64,000 bases of DNA. Source: Thamnaconus septentrionalis (Eukaryota > Chordata > Actinopteri > Tetraodontiformes > Monacanthidae). The notes below the pieces were generated by a model, which worked only from the letters and a program-made list of their open reading frames with translations, was not told the origin of the DNA and ran no database searches. Position numbers and translations under genes: made by a program. The stretch covers positions 4,236,501 through 4,300,500 of the forward strand of contig CM020513.1 in assembly GCA_009823395.1 (NCBI GenBank), read 5' to 3'. Of this stretch, positions 1 to 10,751 are shown one piece after another (positions within the stretch are counted from its first letter, which is position 1; every line of letters starts with the position of its first letter).

Positions 1-158
1 CGGGCGGAGGTGTCAGGGATGATCACGTCGGTAAATCTCGGTGCTTTTGACATGATGTATGATCAGACTCTTTCTGAGGGGCTTTGATGTGATGGGCGGA
101 CCTGAGCTTTCACGGCTGCAGGGGTCAGGGCTGCGCGTAAAGACGACGAGCCATCGGC

Positions 159-160
<2 letters not shown>

Positions 161-201
<41 letters not shown>
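161..201. repeat. (GA)n microsatellite
   Basis: About 20 uninterrupted GA dinucleotides on the + strand, upstream of kcnc1. Confidence 0.95.
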
Positions 202-203
<2 letters not shown>

Positions 204-707
204 AAGGAAGAGGGAGGGCTGGAGGGGGGGGCAACTGGGGAATTTGTCAGCGCTGACAGTCGGGAGCAGCCCTTAATTTGAGAATCTGACAGCGTGCCTG
301 CTCCTCCACTGGGCATGCTCCATCACATCTCACGGTGCGCCAACATCACTCAGCAGGGCGTCACTTCACCCGCTCAGTCGCCGGCTCGGATTCTGTTTGA
401 ATCCCGCAAAAGCCCGAAGTGTTCGGGCTTCCTCCTCAGAGAGACTCGGTGTTGTCTGGGTCTCTCTGTGTTTTCATGCTCAAGTCTTCTTCTGCGGTAT
501 AGAGACAAAAGAAAGAGAGATAGAGGGAAGCGGAGCCGAGCGTCGGTGTGAGAGGGAAGGAGGCGAGGCGAGTGTTGCAGGCAGCCACAGAGGAGGAGAG
601 GCACCGGCGGCGCTGTCCGCTCAGCACCACCGCAGTCACCTTGCTGTGAAAGTCACGCAAAAGACCCGATCGGATCAATCAACCGCACCTCCTTCTCGTG
701 TTTGTGT

Positions 708-708
<1 letters not shown>

Positions 709-759
<51 letters not shown>
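709..759. repeat. (CT)n microsatellite
   Basis: About 25 uninterrupted CT dinucleotides, complementary in sense to the GA tract 0.5 kb upstream, so the two could pair as inverted arms. Confidence 0.95.
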
Positions 760-761
<2 letters not shown>

Positions 762-1037
762 CAAATCTCGACATCTTGGATTTGACGTCCGTCCTCCGCG
801 GTTTTGCCATTGGCTACGCTCGTTTTGGGTCCCGACCCCCCCAAACCTCCGCGAGCAGGTGCTTTGTATGAAACAGTGTAGCAGGAGGCGGGTGGTGGTG
901 CTGCTGCTGCTGGTGGTGGTTGTGGTGGGGAGGCGAGAGATAGTTGGGTGAGAGAGACGGAGAGAGGAAGAGAGAGAGAGAGAGAGCGCGCGAGAGAGTG
1001 AGAGCTCTGGCTGCGCGCGAGCGCTCCCTACCTCCCT

Positions 1038-1045
1038 TATATAAT
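1038..1045 (+). promoter_or_regulatory. kcnc1: TATA-like element upstream of kcnc1
   Basis: TATATAAT stands out in an otherwise GC- and CT-rich stretch. If used, transcription would start near 1070 and give a 5' UTR of about 145 nt. Only position and sequence support it. Confidence 0.3.
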
Positions 1046-1175
1046 TGCCTCCTCTCGCTCCTTCTCACTTTTTTTTCTCCTCTCTCCCCACCTCAACACC
1101 CACCCCACCCCCCCGTCCTCCGCCTCTCCCCCGCGTGCTCACCGCCGCACGGCGCGCGTTCCTAGCTCCTCCGCG

Positions 1176-1205
1176 ATGAAGGGACCTTATTGGAGAAATG
1201 CCTAG
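1176..1205 (+). promoter_or_regulatory. Upstream ORF in kcnc1 leader
   Basis: ATG at 1176 opens a nine-codon frame (MKGPYWRNA) closed by TAG at 1203-1205, eight bases before the kcnc1 ATG at 1214. It is out of frame with the channel. The -3 base is G, so initiation is possible. A second out-of-frame ATG at 1198 overlaps the kcnc1 start. Such leaders usually lower main-frame translation; whether this one does is inference. Confidence 0.5.
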
Positions 1206-1213
1206 GGGACGCG

Positions 1214-4200
1214 ATGGGCCTGAGCGACGACAAAGATCGCATTGTGATCAACGTGGGAGGCATCCGACACCAGACATACCGCAGCACTTTGCGCACGCTG
1301 CCCGGCACGCGGCTGTCCTGGTTGGCCGAGCCCGACGCGCCCAACCACTTCGACTATGACGCCAAGATCGAGGAATTTTTCTTCGACCGCCACCCGGGCG
1401 TCTTCTCGCACATCCTCAACTACTACCGGACAGGTAAGCTGCACTGCCCCGCCGACGTCTGCGGGCCCCTGTACGAGGAGGAGCTCGCCTTCTGGGGCAT
1501 CGACGAGACGGACGTGGAGCCATGCTGCTGGATGACCTATCGCCAGCACCGGGAGGCGGAGGAGGCCCTTGATAGTTTCGGCGGGGGGGGCCTGCTCGAC
1601 CTGGCGTACGACGATGCGGACCAGGAGGGGGAGCACGGCGGCGGTGGCGGCGGCGGAGGAGGAGGAGGCGGCGGCGGTGGCGGCGAGGACGAGGCGGACG
1701 AGATGACGAGGAGGCTGGCGCAGGCAGACTGCGCCGATGCCAGGAGCGGCAGCCTGTGGAGCCGCTGGCAGAAGCACGTCTGGGCTCTGTTCGAGGACCC
1801 TTACTCTTCTAAATATGCAAGGGTGAGTGAGCGGTCTTCCACATGTCTTCCGTTGGCACAGCCTTCCTCTCGTTTCACCCTTCTTTGTTTCCCCAGCTGC
1901 CACAGTGCGTTAATGGCTGGTGCTTTTTGTCCTTTTGCAAAGATTGATGGTGATGGAGGGAGGTTAGAGGGGCGTTGATGACCTTGAAATTGCCCTCTCA
2001 GGGGGTTTCCAGCAGGGGCTGTGCGGGGGAAACAGGGAGGGAAGTCAAGCTCACCCGCCAAGATCACGTTAATGCAATAGGTCACATGCTCCTCCTAGCT
2101 AAATACCCCATTCAGGTTTCCAACCTGCATTTTTTTTTCTTAAATCCCAGACTCCAGTGAACAGCCTCCAGAAAAACAAACAAACATATTTGTCCCTGGG
2201 TCTGCTTCCTGTTGGGTTTTAGCCTCCTGCTTCTCTCTCAGATGTGCGAAGCGGCACCTGGCTGGAGGTGTTGTCAAAAACCTGGGAGTTGTGTCAGTTC
2301 TGGGGCTTCCATTACAACGCTTTAGCCAGAGTTTCACTTTCAGTGTCGCTTAAAATAATACTGCATTTCAATTGAGTGATGTCATGTGAGAAAAATGTGT
2401 TTTTTTTCCTCTCCTGTTCAGTTATTATGGAAACTGCACTCACTGCCATTGTTTTGCAGATGTTTGTTTTTGATGTTAGATTAGAGGGTTTTCCATTATT
2501 TAATCAAACCCTTTGCCAAAGCTCCTTGAAGCTTCTCCATCTTGGAGGTCTTGACAACCAACTGCCTTGAAACACACCTCCTGAATGTCTCATTTGCTGC
2601 CCAAACATACAACTGTTGTTTTTCCATCAGGCACATTTTCATTGCTGTGGAAAAGCATCTTGTGAGGAATCGTGTCCTTCGCAACATCACAAAGGGCCAA
2701 TTGCCAGACCTTTGTGCTTTTGCTGGCACAAGTACAGGAAGGACTTTTTCACCATTTCCAGACGGTGAAATCTGCTGACAGGCTAGAAGCACACACTGGC
2801 CAAAAACCAAGACAAAGGGGAAGACATGGGCCCTTTAGGGAACTGGAGTTAGCAGGATGCAGGATGGCCTCATCCTTGGCTAAAAGCAGGTCAGCATCAC
2901 TTCAGGAAAGCAGGTCTTTGGCACGGCCAGAAGGCCAGTGGCAGACCTCCAAACCGAAAGTGAGGTTGCTGTCAGAGGCGACACTGTGGCCTCTGCGACG
3001 GGCAGCTTTCCATCTGGGCTCCACGCCTCTCCATGGTGACAATGAGGTGACTTTACACCATCTGATGTGCTTGGCTCTTTTTGACCCCCTGCAAAGGTCG
3101 CTGGGCTGCCCGCTGCCTCAACAGATGTAGCAGACTAATGCGTGTAATTATTATCTATTGGGCCCCGTTCAGGAAGTGTAAACTGTATTGACGTGTTGTC
3201 ACTCTTAGAGCAGCCAGTGGTGATGCAATGATACACCCCCGCCTCTCTTTTTGTGTGTGATGAGTTTCGTATTCTGAATGCAGGGAACTTCCCCCCCCGG
3301 CAGCAAACTCCTCAGATGTGTCCTAAATTTATCTGCAAGCCAGACGAGGCACAAAGCAGGGATTGACAGAGTTCCGCCAAGGCCGGGCAGCAAGATTAAT
3401 TAGAACTGAGCCTCAAAGTTAATTACGGCCTCCATTCACAGTGGATACATCAGTGAAGAAGGAAAAAAAAAGAAGCCCTTGTCGCTGCTCATCACTGTGG
3501 GCCGCCGGCAACAGCGGGAGGGAGTTAGCCAATAAGTAGCGAGTCGTCAGCTTTCCTCATGGGGCAGTGCTGTCACTGAGACGCATAACTTACTGTAAGA
3601 GGCGTTCTGATGATGAGACGCGGCGTTGGTTTAACCGTCGGGGGGGAGGCAGTGGGGGGTGTTCAGAGGCCAGCGTGTGGCAGCGCGGATGACAGCGGTG
3701 CCTTAAAAGAATGAGCACTTCATCATGTCGAGGCAGCGACAGCGACGTTTATCGGCTGCTTGCTGGCTGATGGACGAAGGAAGAAGGAAAGAAAGAAAGA
3801 AAAAAATCAGGTCAAAAGCATCCGTCACTGAGCCGTGCAGTTGAGGTATATTTTTATTTTTGTGATCGAGAGGAATCAGGTGGCTGAGTTCTCCACTGCG
3901 TATGAGCCTGGAGGAAGGTGTGAAACACTCAGCGCCACTTTCTAAAGGCCTGGGATGCAAATCCAACGTGCTGCACGGACGACAAAGATCAGTTTGCAGT
4001 CACGACTTGGGGAATGCAGGCAATTGGCAGCAAGTCCCTATTTGGTTGTGAAAGGTCCCATATTATGCCACTTTTCCACTTCTTAAAATAGTTCTCAAAT
4101 GTGTAAAAGACATGTCTGTGACCTGCATTAGTCAAAATTGACTTTGGATCTAATATTTTTGCTGTCCCTAAATCAGCAAAAAACCGCTCTGTTCAGAACA

Positions 4201-7200
4201 GCCCGTTTTAGGGCCTGTCACCTTTATGTTAATGAGCTGCACCTGGCCACGCCCTTCTCTCTCGAACGGGCTGTGGCTTCGGCTCCGGTAGCCATGCGCT
4301 AATGTTGTGAATGCGAAGTGACTCGGTCATGGCCAGCAGAAGCAGTGTGGTGCATACCATCTGACCCAGAGGCTTCGGCAGAAGTACGGACTCAGCGTTG
4401 TAAAAACCAGTTGTAACGAGAATGATTGATTATGAATTTGATTATTGATTAAATTACTTGAGTTCACTTGATGAAACTTTTTAGGAATCTAAAAAATTAC
4501 ATATCGTCAAATCTTTCAAATATTTCTAATGACCTGCTAAACTCCCGCTCAGAAACATGTGGAATCCACCGGGATGTGGGACTGGTGCCCGAGGGGCTCA
4601 GTTTCCAGTTTGCGATGGGGCCACTGCTGCTCACTTCAATCTGTTGTTCTATTTAAGATCGTGGTTCATCGCGAGCAGCAGAATCTGTGTACTTGTTATT
4701 GGGCACAGTACATGCTGTGGAGGGGGTGGACAATACAACATTACGCAATCTGATACAACAACACAACAGATACTGGACCGGTGTCTCAGACTTTGGCACC
4801 GAGAGCGCTCTTTATCGGAGAAATGCTGAGTACCATCAGCCGGACAAAATGTCCTTTTAGTCATTTTGTGTACTTGAGCTGTTGGAGGGAAAGCACTGGC
4901 ATTCTCGATGGCTTTTTTTTTTTTTTTTTAATTGAAGATGCAGATCTTGCACAAAACACAACATGAGGCATGACATACTAAAAATTCAGATTTGAACTGA
5001 CACGCATCCTCATGAGCGTTGCCCCCGCTGACGGAACAGAAGCTGCGCGCTGACTGCTGCTGCTCTCCCTCTCGACCGCGGTGGGATGGGAAGCAGACGG
5101 TCATAAGCAGCGGCAAATTTCCTCGGCACATTGCGATGAATTGCCAGAGATGAGATGACACGATGAGGGTCTGGTTTCCATCTCGGGCCTCGGTGACACG
5201 TGGAGCACTTTGCCTATTCTCAGCAAGACACGTCGGCAACCTAATCCGACGCACCAGATAAACGTATCAAGCAATATATGTCAATATATTTGAGGCCGAG
5301 CCCGTGGGAATGACTTGAAAGCAATAGGCCCTTTCAAAAAAAAAAGAAAAATAAATAAACTTGAAACGTGATTAGACGAACCATCCGTCAGTCAAATTCA
5401 AAAGGGGGCCAGCTCGATTCTTTCATGTCCAGGAAAGTGGGATGAGAACAGCGGGAGTCCTCCTGATGCTGCCTTTTTTTTTGCACTACCTTCCAGGAAT
5501 TATGCGTTAAAACACACAGTGCTGCGTCTAAGTCCTCTGTGATGTGATCTTGAATTGACTGTGGTCTTGTTTCTACGAAACGTAGGGAAGGTCCACTAAT
5601 AGATATGCTTTATACTGGAGATCTATAGAGTTGTCGTTTGTTTTTGTTTTTCTAATAACTAATTGGGTCAAGCTGCCACGTAGGTGTCCGAGATGAAAGA
5701 TGCCAGTAGTACTGGGCCGTTGAAGAAAAGAAGGCGTCCCGCTGAGAGTGGCGCTTCAGTGGTTGACTAAAACGTGTCCAGTCAGAGGTAGAGAAAAGCC
5801 TTTAGTGCTTTTACGTCTTTTGTTCTCTCTACTGAGAAAATGTTGTCCAGCTCTGATCCAACTGACCACATTGTAGCCTCAAAGCTGCGGCCTGCCGTTG
5901 TTGTTTACAAGCTCGCAAGCTCCCACGACTAAACCCGGGCTCACCGAGTGTTAATTGGTTTGTCTTTTTTTGGGGGGGGTTGGTTTGGCGAGGATTATGA
6001 CTTGCGAGACGGTGCAAATTCTTCAATAATCCGCACCTCTAATCCAGCTGCACAGGGATGCCCTTCACACCCCAACCCACCCACCCGCCCAGCTGCTTCC
6101 CATTGCATTAGTGCAGGCAGCACGATAACTCTCATGAAGACGTCTTTGTGCACGAACAGACGACTATCGATCCGAGTTTTTGTGATTCATAGGATGATTA
6201 AGTAGCCATACACTCTTCCTGGCTTCCTCTTTAACTGCTGACTCTTATCTATTGACTTGAGATTCCCACCGAAGATATTGCCGTGTCCCCACCTCCTGCC
6301 ACCCACTCCCGCCGCCACCACCAACTGAGGCAGCGTAGCAGCAGCGGCACGAGATGCAACACGCTGTAAACCAGCGTACACTACGATCATACGAGATGGG
6401 CCTCGCGATCAATAGCGAAAGAGAAAACATTAGATCTGTTACAGCCTCGTAGTATGCATCAGAAATATCGGGGCCCAAATGTGATGAAACACGATCGCTC
6501 CGTCGATACAACATGTGGGCCGAAGCCGGCCGCTGTTGCCATTAAGAGAAATACGGCTTTCTCATAAAGTCGCGTCACGGGCGTGCCGAGCATAATAATG
6601 AATCCTGAGAGTTTATCACTGAGGCGGTACGACCTTGTGCAGGGGAAGACCACCGATGGCGGTGCTGAGAAATTTATTCATGGGGGCTGATGTACGCTCA
6701 TGTCCCTCCACCGCAGCAGCAGCAGCAGCAGCAGCAGCGGCCGCTGCCTCGCTCTGTAATTCTGCATGAGGCTCAGCCATGGAGATGCCCTGACCTTGAG
6801 ATACAGTAAGGAAGACAAGAAGGGATGAGCTTGTATCGATTGTCCCCTCCGCAGTGACACCCCAGAGTGAAGACAGCATAGAGGACGTGGGGGGGATTTA
6901 ACGAGATCATAGTGCGAAGCACTTTAATGCCCGATTAGCAGGTCCAGAGGACAGCGTGTGTTATGATATTCCTTCATTAAAAGGGAGGCATACAGTCAAG
7001 AAAAGATGCAGTTGATTTGACTTTTTACAATGACAATGTGTTCAGAAAATGCTTCCCGGTGGATTCTTCGCCAACATAAGCCCTTTGGCTCACATGGACA
7101 ATGGCAGGAAAAAGCAGTTCAGGGTAATGTTTCGAATGAGCTCATGCACACAGATGTGCAGCCAAAGTCAGGAAATGGTCTCTGCAGCCGTGTGTCCACA

Positions 7201-9107
7201 AATTGTGCTTAAAAGTACAGAGCAGTTTCAACAGCAGTAGCAGCACAACAGGGTCGGACAGCACAAGACGTTCATCGTCTATTTTATCAGGTTTTCCAAT
7301 GGCAAATGAATGATCCGTCTCTCTGTAGCTCAGTGATAACTGCCATTTCAGCAGGATTTGGTCAGTCTGCTGGCTCTAATTCTGTTTGCACATGAAGGCA
7401 AACAAAAGGGTTCATTTCATGGCACACCCATAATCATATTTGTGCTTCTTAGTGACTGTTAAAACCGTGAATTGCTTACCCGACCCGTCCATTGGAACCG
7501 TCATACTCGAGACAGAGAGATGGGAAAAAGCTGGTGTGGCAGTTGCACTGTAGTCAGTCCATCAAGGTGGTCACATATCAATTTGCATTAATTCCTCTGC
7601 ATGTTCTCCTCTGTCCTCCGATCCCCTTTCCTGCCCCTGCGCCTGCTCCTCCCGTGCAGTGGGTGGCGCTGGCCTCGCTCTTCTTCATCCTGGTGTCCAT
7701 CACCACCTTCTGTCTGGAGACCCACGAGGCCTTCAACCCCATCATCAACCGCACGGAGCTGGAGGTGGTGGACAACGTGACGGTGGAGCACACCTACCAG
7801 GAGACGGAGACGGCGGCCTACCTCACCTACATCGAGGGCGTGTGCGTGATCTGGTTCACCTTTGAGTTCCTCATGCGAATAACTTTCTGCCCCAACAAGT
7901 GGGACTTTGTGCGCAACGCCCTGAATATCATCGACTTTGTGGCCATCCTGCCGTTCTACCTGGAGGTGGGCCTCAGCGGCCTCTCGTCCAAGGCTGCCAA
8001 GGACGTGCTGGGCTTCCTGAGGGTGGTGCGCTTCGTGCGGATCCTGCGCATCTTCAAGCTGACCCGTCACTTTGTGGGACTGAGGGTGCTGGGCCACACG
8101 CTGAGGGCCAGCACCAACGAGTTCCTGCTCCTCATCATCTTCCTGGCCCTCGGCGTCCTCATCTTTGCGACCATGATCTACTACGCCGAGCGGATTGGCG
8201 CCAACCCCAATGACCCCCGAGCCAGCGACCACACGCACTTCAAGAACATCCCCATCGGATTCTGGTGGGCCGTGGTGACGATGACGACCCTTGGATACGG
8301 CGACATGTACCCTCAGACCACCTCCGGCATGCTGGTGGGCGCCCTGTGTGCCCTAGCGGGCGTGCTGACCATCGCCATGCCCGTCCCTGTGATTGTGAAC
8401 AACTTTGGAATGTACTACTCGCTGGCCATGGCAAAGCAGAAACTACCAAAGAAAAAAAACAGGCACATCCCTCGGGCACCGCAGCCGGGTTCTCCAAACT
8501 TCTGTAAGTCAAGCATCAGCTCCCAACCACAGAGTCCCATCGTACACGACGACGTTTTCGAGATAAAGTTTCAAGGTAAGAGTCACAGACGAGTGCAGGC
8601 TCATCACTTGTCTCCGATACCCCTCCCGTTTGTCTCTTCCTACACTTCCATCAGCCGTGGTCTCAGACTTGAGAGTTTACCAAATGAGTTTTCCCACCAA
8701 AAAAAAAAAACAAAAAAAAACAATCGATAAGATTTGTGATGAAAAGCTTGCCGCACTGCGGACAGGAAAACAGGGAGACTGTGAGTAATTCCGCTATTGA
8801 TTTAGCATTTCTCAAAGCAAAGGCGTTCAGTCCTCTTCCCTGAGACTCACTGAGTTCTGCAGTCATCGCGTGTCTGTCATGCAAAGATCATGTAAGCAGA
8901 AGTCACTTCTCCCGCGGCGCCGGGGCAAAGATACATTGACCTTTTGATGCCCGGAAAACAAACACGAGCAGAGCGTCGGGGTAAACATTAGACAGCAACA
9001 CGGCGGCGTGTATCCCCGCGTGCGTTTAGGCAGCGCCGTGCAAAAACGGAAAATATATTAAAAAATGCACAAGCTACAAATCGTCCCTTGATGTGTGAAA
9101 ACAGATT

Positions 9108-9170
<63 letters not shown>

Positions 9171-9575
9171 TTCTCTGCTTCCATTTTGTGCCGCCCTCCT
9201 TCAATCAGACTCCAAGCTGAACGGCGAGGCGGCGAACGCGGCGCTGGCCAACGAAGACTGCCCTCACATCGACCAGGCCATATCCCCGGAGGAGATCTTC
9301 AGCCCCAGCGAGAGAGAGCGGCCCTGCTTCCTGGTCACCACTGCTGAACGCCCCAACCACACAGGGGGCAGAGTGAGGAGGGGTACGTACAGCAACAGCC
9401 AATCACAGGCCCCTGTGAGACACTGACACGCTGTAGACCGTAGGCAGGACACGCTCTTCTCTTCTCCTTCTCCCCTCTCCCCTACTTCTTCGCTGAGTGT
9501 TACACCTCAGTTTTTTCACAGGCACATGGAGACAGACACACACACACATAGACATTCACTCACACACACACACTC

Positions 9576-9615
<40 letters not shown>

Positions 9616-10751
9616 CTGCCAACCTCACCGCTGCTTCTCCTCAGTCATCCCTTGGGGAACTGTATATATTATTCTCACCTACATCTCTTCAGGCCAAGCA
9701 CAATCACCACAAATGCCAGTAATTTAGTAACCGTCCACATCTAGACAATATATTTTTTGATACCATCCATAATGTAACACACCCCTACTTTATTTATCTA
9801 CGAGCAAAAGAGGCTATTTTGCAGATTTCTAAGATCTAGAATGTGTTTGTCTTAACATGCCTTTAAGAGCCGAGTGTTTACGTGCAATGCGTGTACCATG
9901 TTATGTATATGTGTTTTTAAAATGAGGAATAACCATGCAGGACGATGCCGACTCCTTTGAGTACATTCCTCTTGACCATGACGGTTGCATGAAGTGTCTT
10001 GCTGATGGGTGCTATCAGTATGGTGAAGGAGCACAACACAAGCAGAGCATCTGTGAGAGCTCAAATTGGAAATTCTCCCTTTTGATTCAAGTTCGGACCC
10101 CCTTTTTTTTTTTTTTTGGAATTATTTTAAAATTCAACTTCAAAAACATTCCTGTGATAAAATCACTCTGGCCTGCAGCTGTGTGCGCAGCCAGCACAAA
10201 TATATATATATACATATATATAAAAAATCTTTTTACAAATACACATTCCCTACCGGAGGTGCCTACCTGCCCGCCCCCTCCCCTCCAGATTTTAATTTTC
10301 TCACCTACCTGGATCTTTTATGGTGTTCTACTCCGAACCATTCCAGTACCACCCGGTGCATGCTCTTGTACTCCGGATGCACTCAACGCATGGAGAGTAA
10401 CAATCTGTCTCGACTCTGTGTTGACCTGTTCCTTTGGAGACAAAAACAAGAAAGCAACAGGTGTAGAAGTATTGCCAGCGAGGAACACCAACAAAAAAAC
10501 AACAACAAAAAAAACAAAACAACAGATTTTTAGAAAACAACAAAAACACCTTCTTGTCGTGGATTCAGTGCTGCAGTGTTACTCAGAACGTTCTCTGTTT
10601 TTCAACTGAAGGTTATGAAAAGCCTTGGAGCCTTAACAGCATGTCTGGCATGAGCGGGGATGCCTCTGGAGTGTCCTCAGTGTCCGCCCTGCCCTGCAGC
10701 CCACCCTGTCTAATGCAGCACTCACATTCTCCCATCCCATCCATTATGTAG
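1214..10751 (+). CDS. kcnc1: Voltage-gated K+ channel Kv3.1 (Shaw type, KCNC1)
   Basis: Pore-forming subunit of a fast, high-threshold delayed-rectifier channel of the neuronal plasma membrane. Coding exons: 1214-1822, 7660-8575, 9209-9382, 10612-10751; all junctions are GT/AG and phase-matched, giving 612 aa (human Kv3.1b 585). The start at 1214 aligns with the mammalian start (MGLSDDKDR) and has G at -3 and +4; the frame upstream has no other ATG. The T1 tetramerisation domain carries the Zn motif HX5CX20CC (H77, C83, C104, C105). A run of 16 Gly follows it. Exon 2 encodes S1-S6: two N-glycosylation sequons in the S1-S2 loop, S4 with Arg/Lys every third residue from R324 to K336, selectivity filter GYGD at 415-418, and PVP gate hinge at 444-446. 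Exon 3 has the Kv3.1 signature [10 protein letters not shown]. Exon 4 ends in SPIPSIM, resembling the Kv3.2 tail. Linkage to sergef, tph1 and saal1 supports kcnc1 over other Kv3 paralogues. Confidence 0.96.
1635..1684 (+). repeat. kcnc1: GGC/GGA repeat encoding poly-Gly in Kv3.1
   Basis: Sixteen consecutive glycine codons (GGC, GGT, GGA mixed) in the acidic linker between T1 and S1. From memory, the mammalian linker is acidic and Gly/Asp-rich without such a run, so this is a lineage expansion in a disordered linker. Confidence 0.85.
4048..4330. repeat. Probable fish dispersed non-autonomous element
   Basis: Starts with a GGTCCCATATTATG-type end and contains the block CTGTTCAGAACAG followed by a GAGCTGCACCTGGCCACGCCC-like segment. 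I recall similar sequence as high-copy DNA in teleost genomes. I could not find the opposite terminus, so family and right boundary are uncertain. Confidence 0.4.
6712..6738. repeat. (CAG)n triplet repeat
   Basis: About nine CAG units, non-coding, in kcnc1 intron 1. Confidence 0.9.
9110..9163. repeat. (CT)n repeat just upstream of kcnc1 exon 3
   Basis: About 27 CT units ending some 45 nt before the exon 3 acceptor (AG 9207-9208), so the transcript carries a long CU tract next to this splice site. Confidence 0.95.
9536..9614. repeat. (CA)n microsatellite in kcnc1 intron 3
   Basis: Interrupted CA repeat of about 78 bp, non-coding. Confidence 0.95.

Larger units (their letters stand above)
1..1213 (+). 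promoter_or_regulatory. kcnc1: kcnc1 upstream and 5' UTR region
   Basis: No coding gene is visible here. The stretch holds a (GA)n tract at 161-201, a (CT)n tract at 709-759 and a second GA-rich tract at 955-1001. A TATA-like TATATAAT lies at 1038-1045, about 170 bp before the start codon, and a pyrimidine-rich, C-rich leader follows it. A short upstream ORF precedes the kcnc1 ATG. Assignment as promoter and leader is inferred from position only; the TSS is not known. Confidence 0.5.
1823..7659 (+). other. kcnc1: kcnc1 intron 1 (5.8 kb)
   Basis: No coding exon is recognisable. It holds a fish-type dispersed repeat at about 4048-4330, a CAG/CTG triplet run at 6712-6738, short homopolymers and scattered ORFs with no family resemblance. 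The donor GTGAGT is at 1823 and the acceptor AG at 7658-7659 follows a pyrimidine-rich tract. Confidence 0.85.

Noticed and set aside
1202..1903. 233-codon minus-strand ORF opposite kcnc1 exon 1
   Set aside because: Shadow of the GC-rich, poly-Gly coding exon; no family resemblance.
7588..8238. 216-codon minus-strand ORF opposite kcnc1 exon 2
   Set aside because: Antisense of the highly conserved channel core, with His/Val-rich low-complexity content.
9383..9426. Read-through of kcnc1 exon 3 into the intron, giving a short alternative tail ending at 9426
   Set aside because: A clear donor GTACGT at 9383 and a phase-matched exon 4 make splicing more likely; intron retention is possible but not supported.
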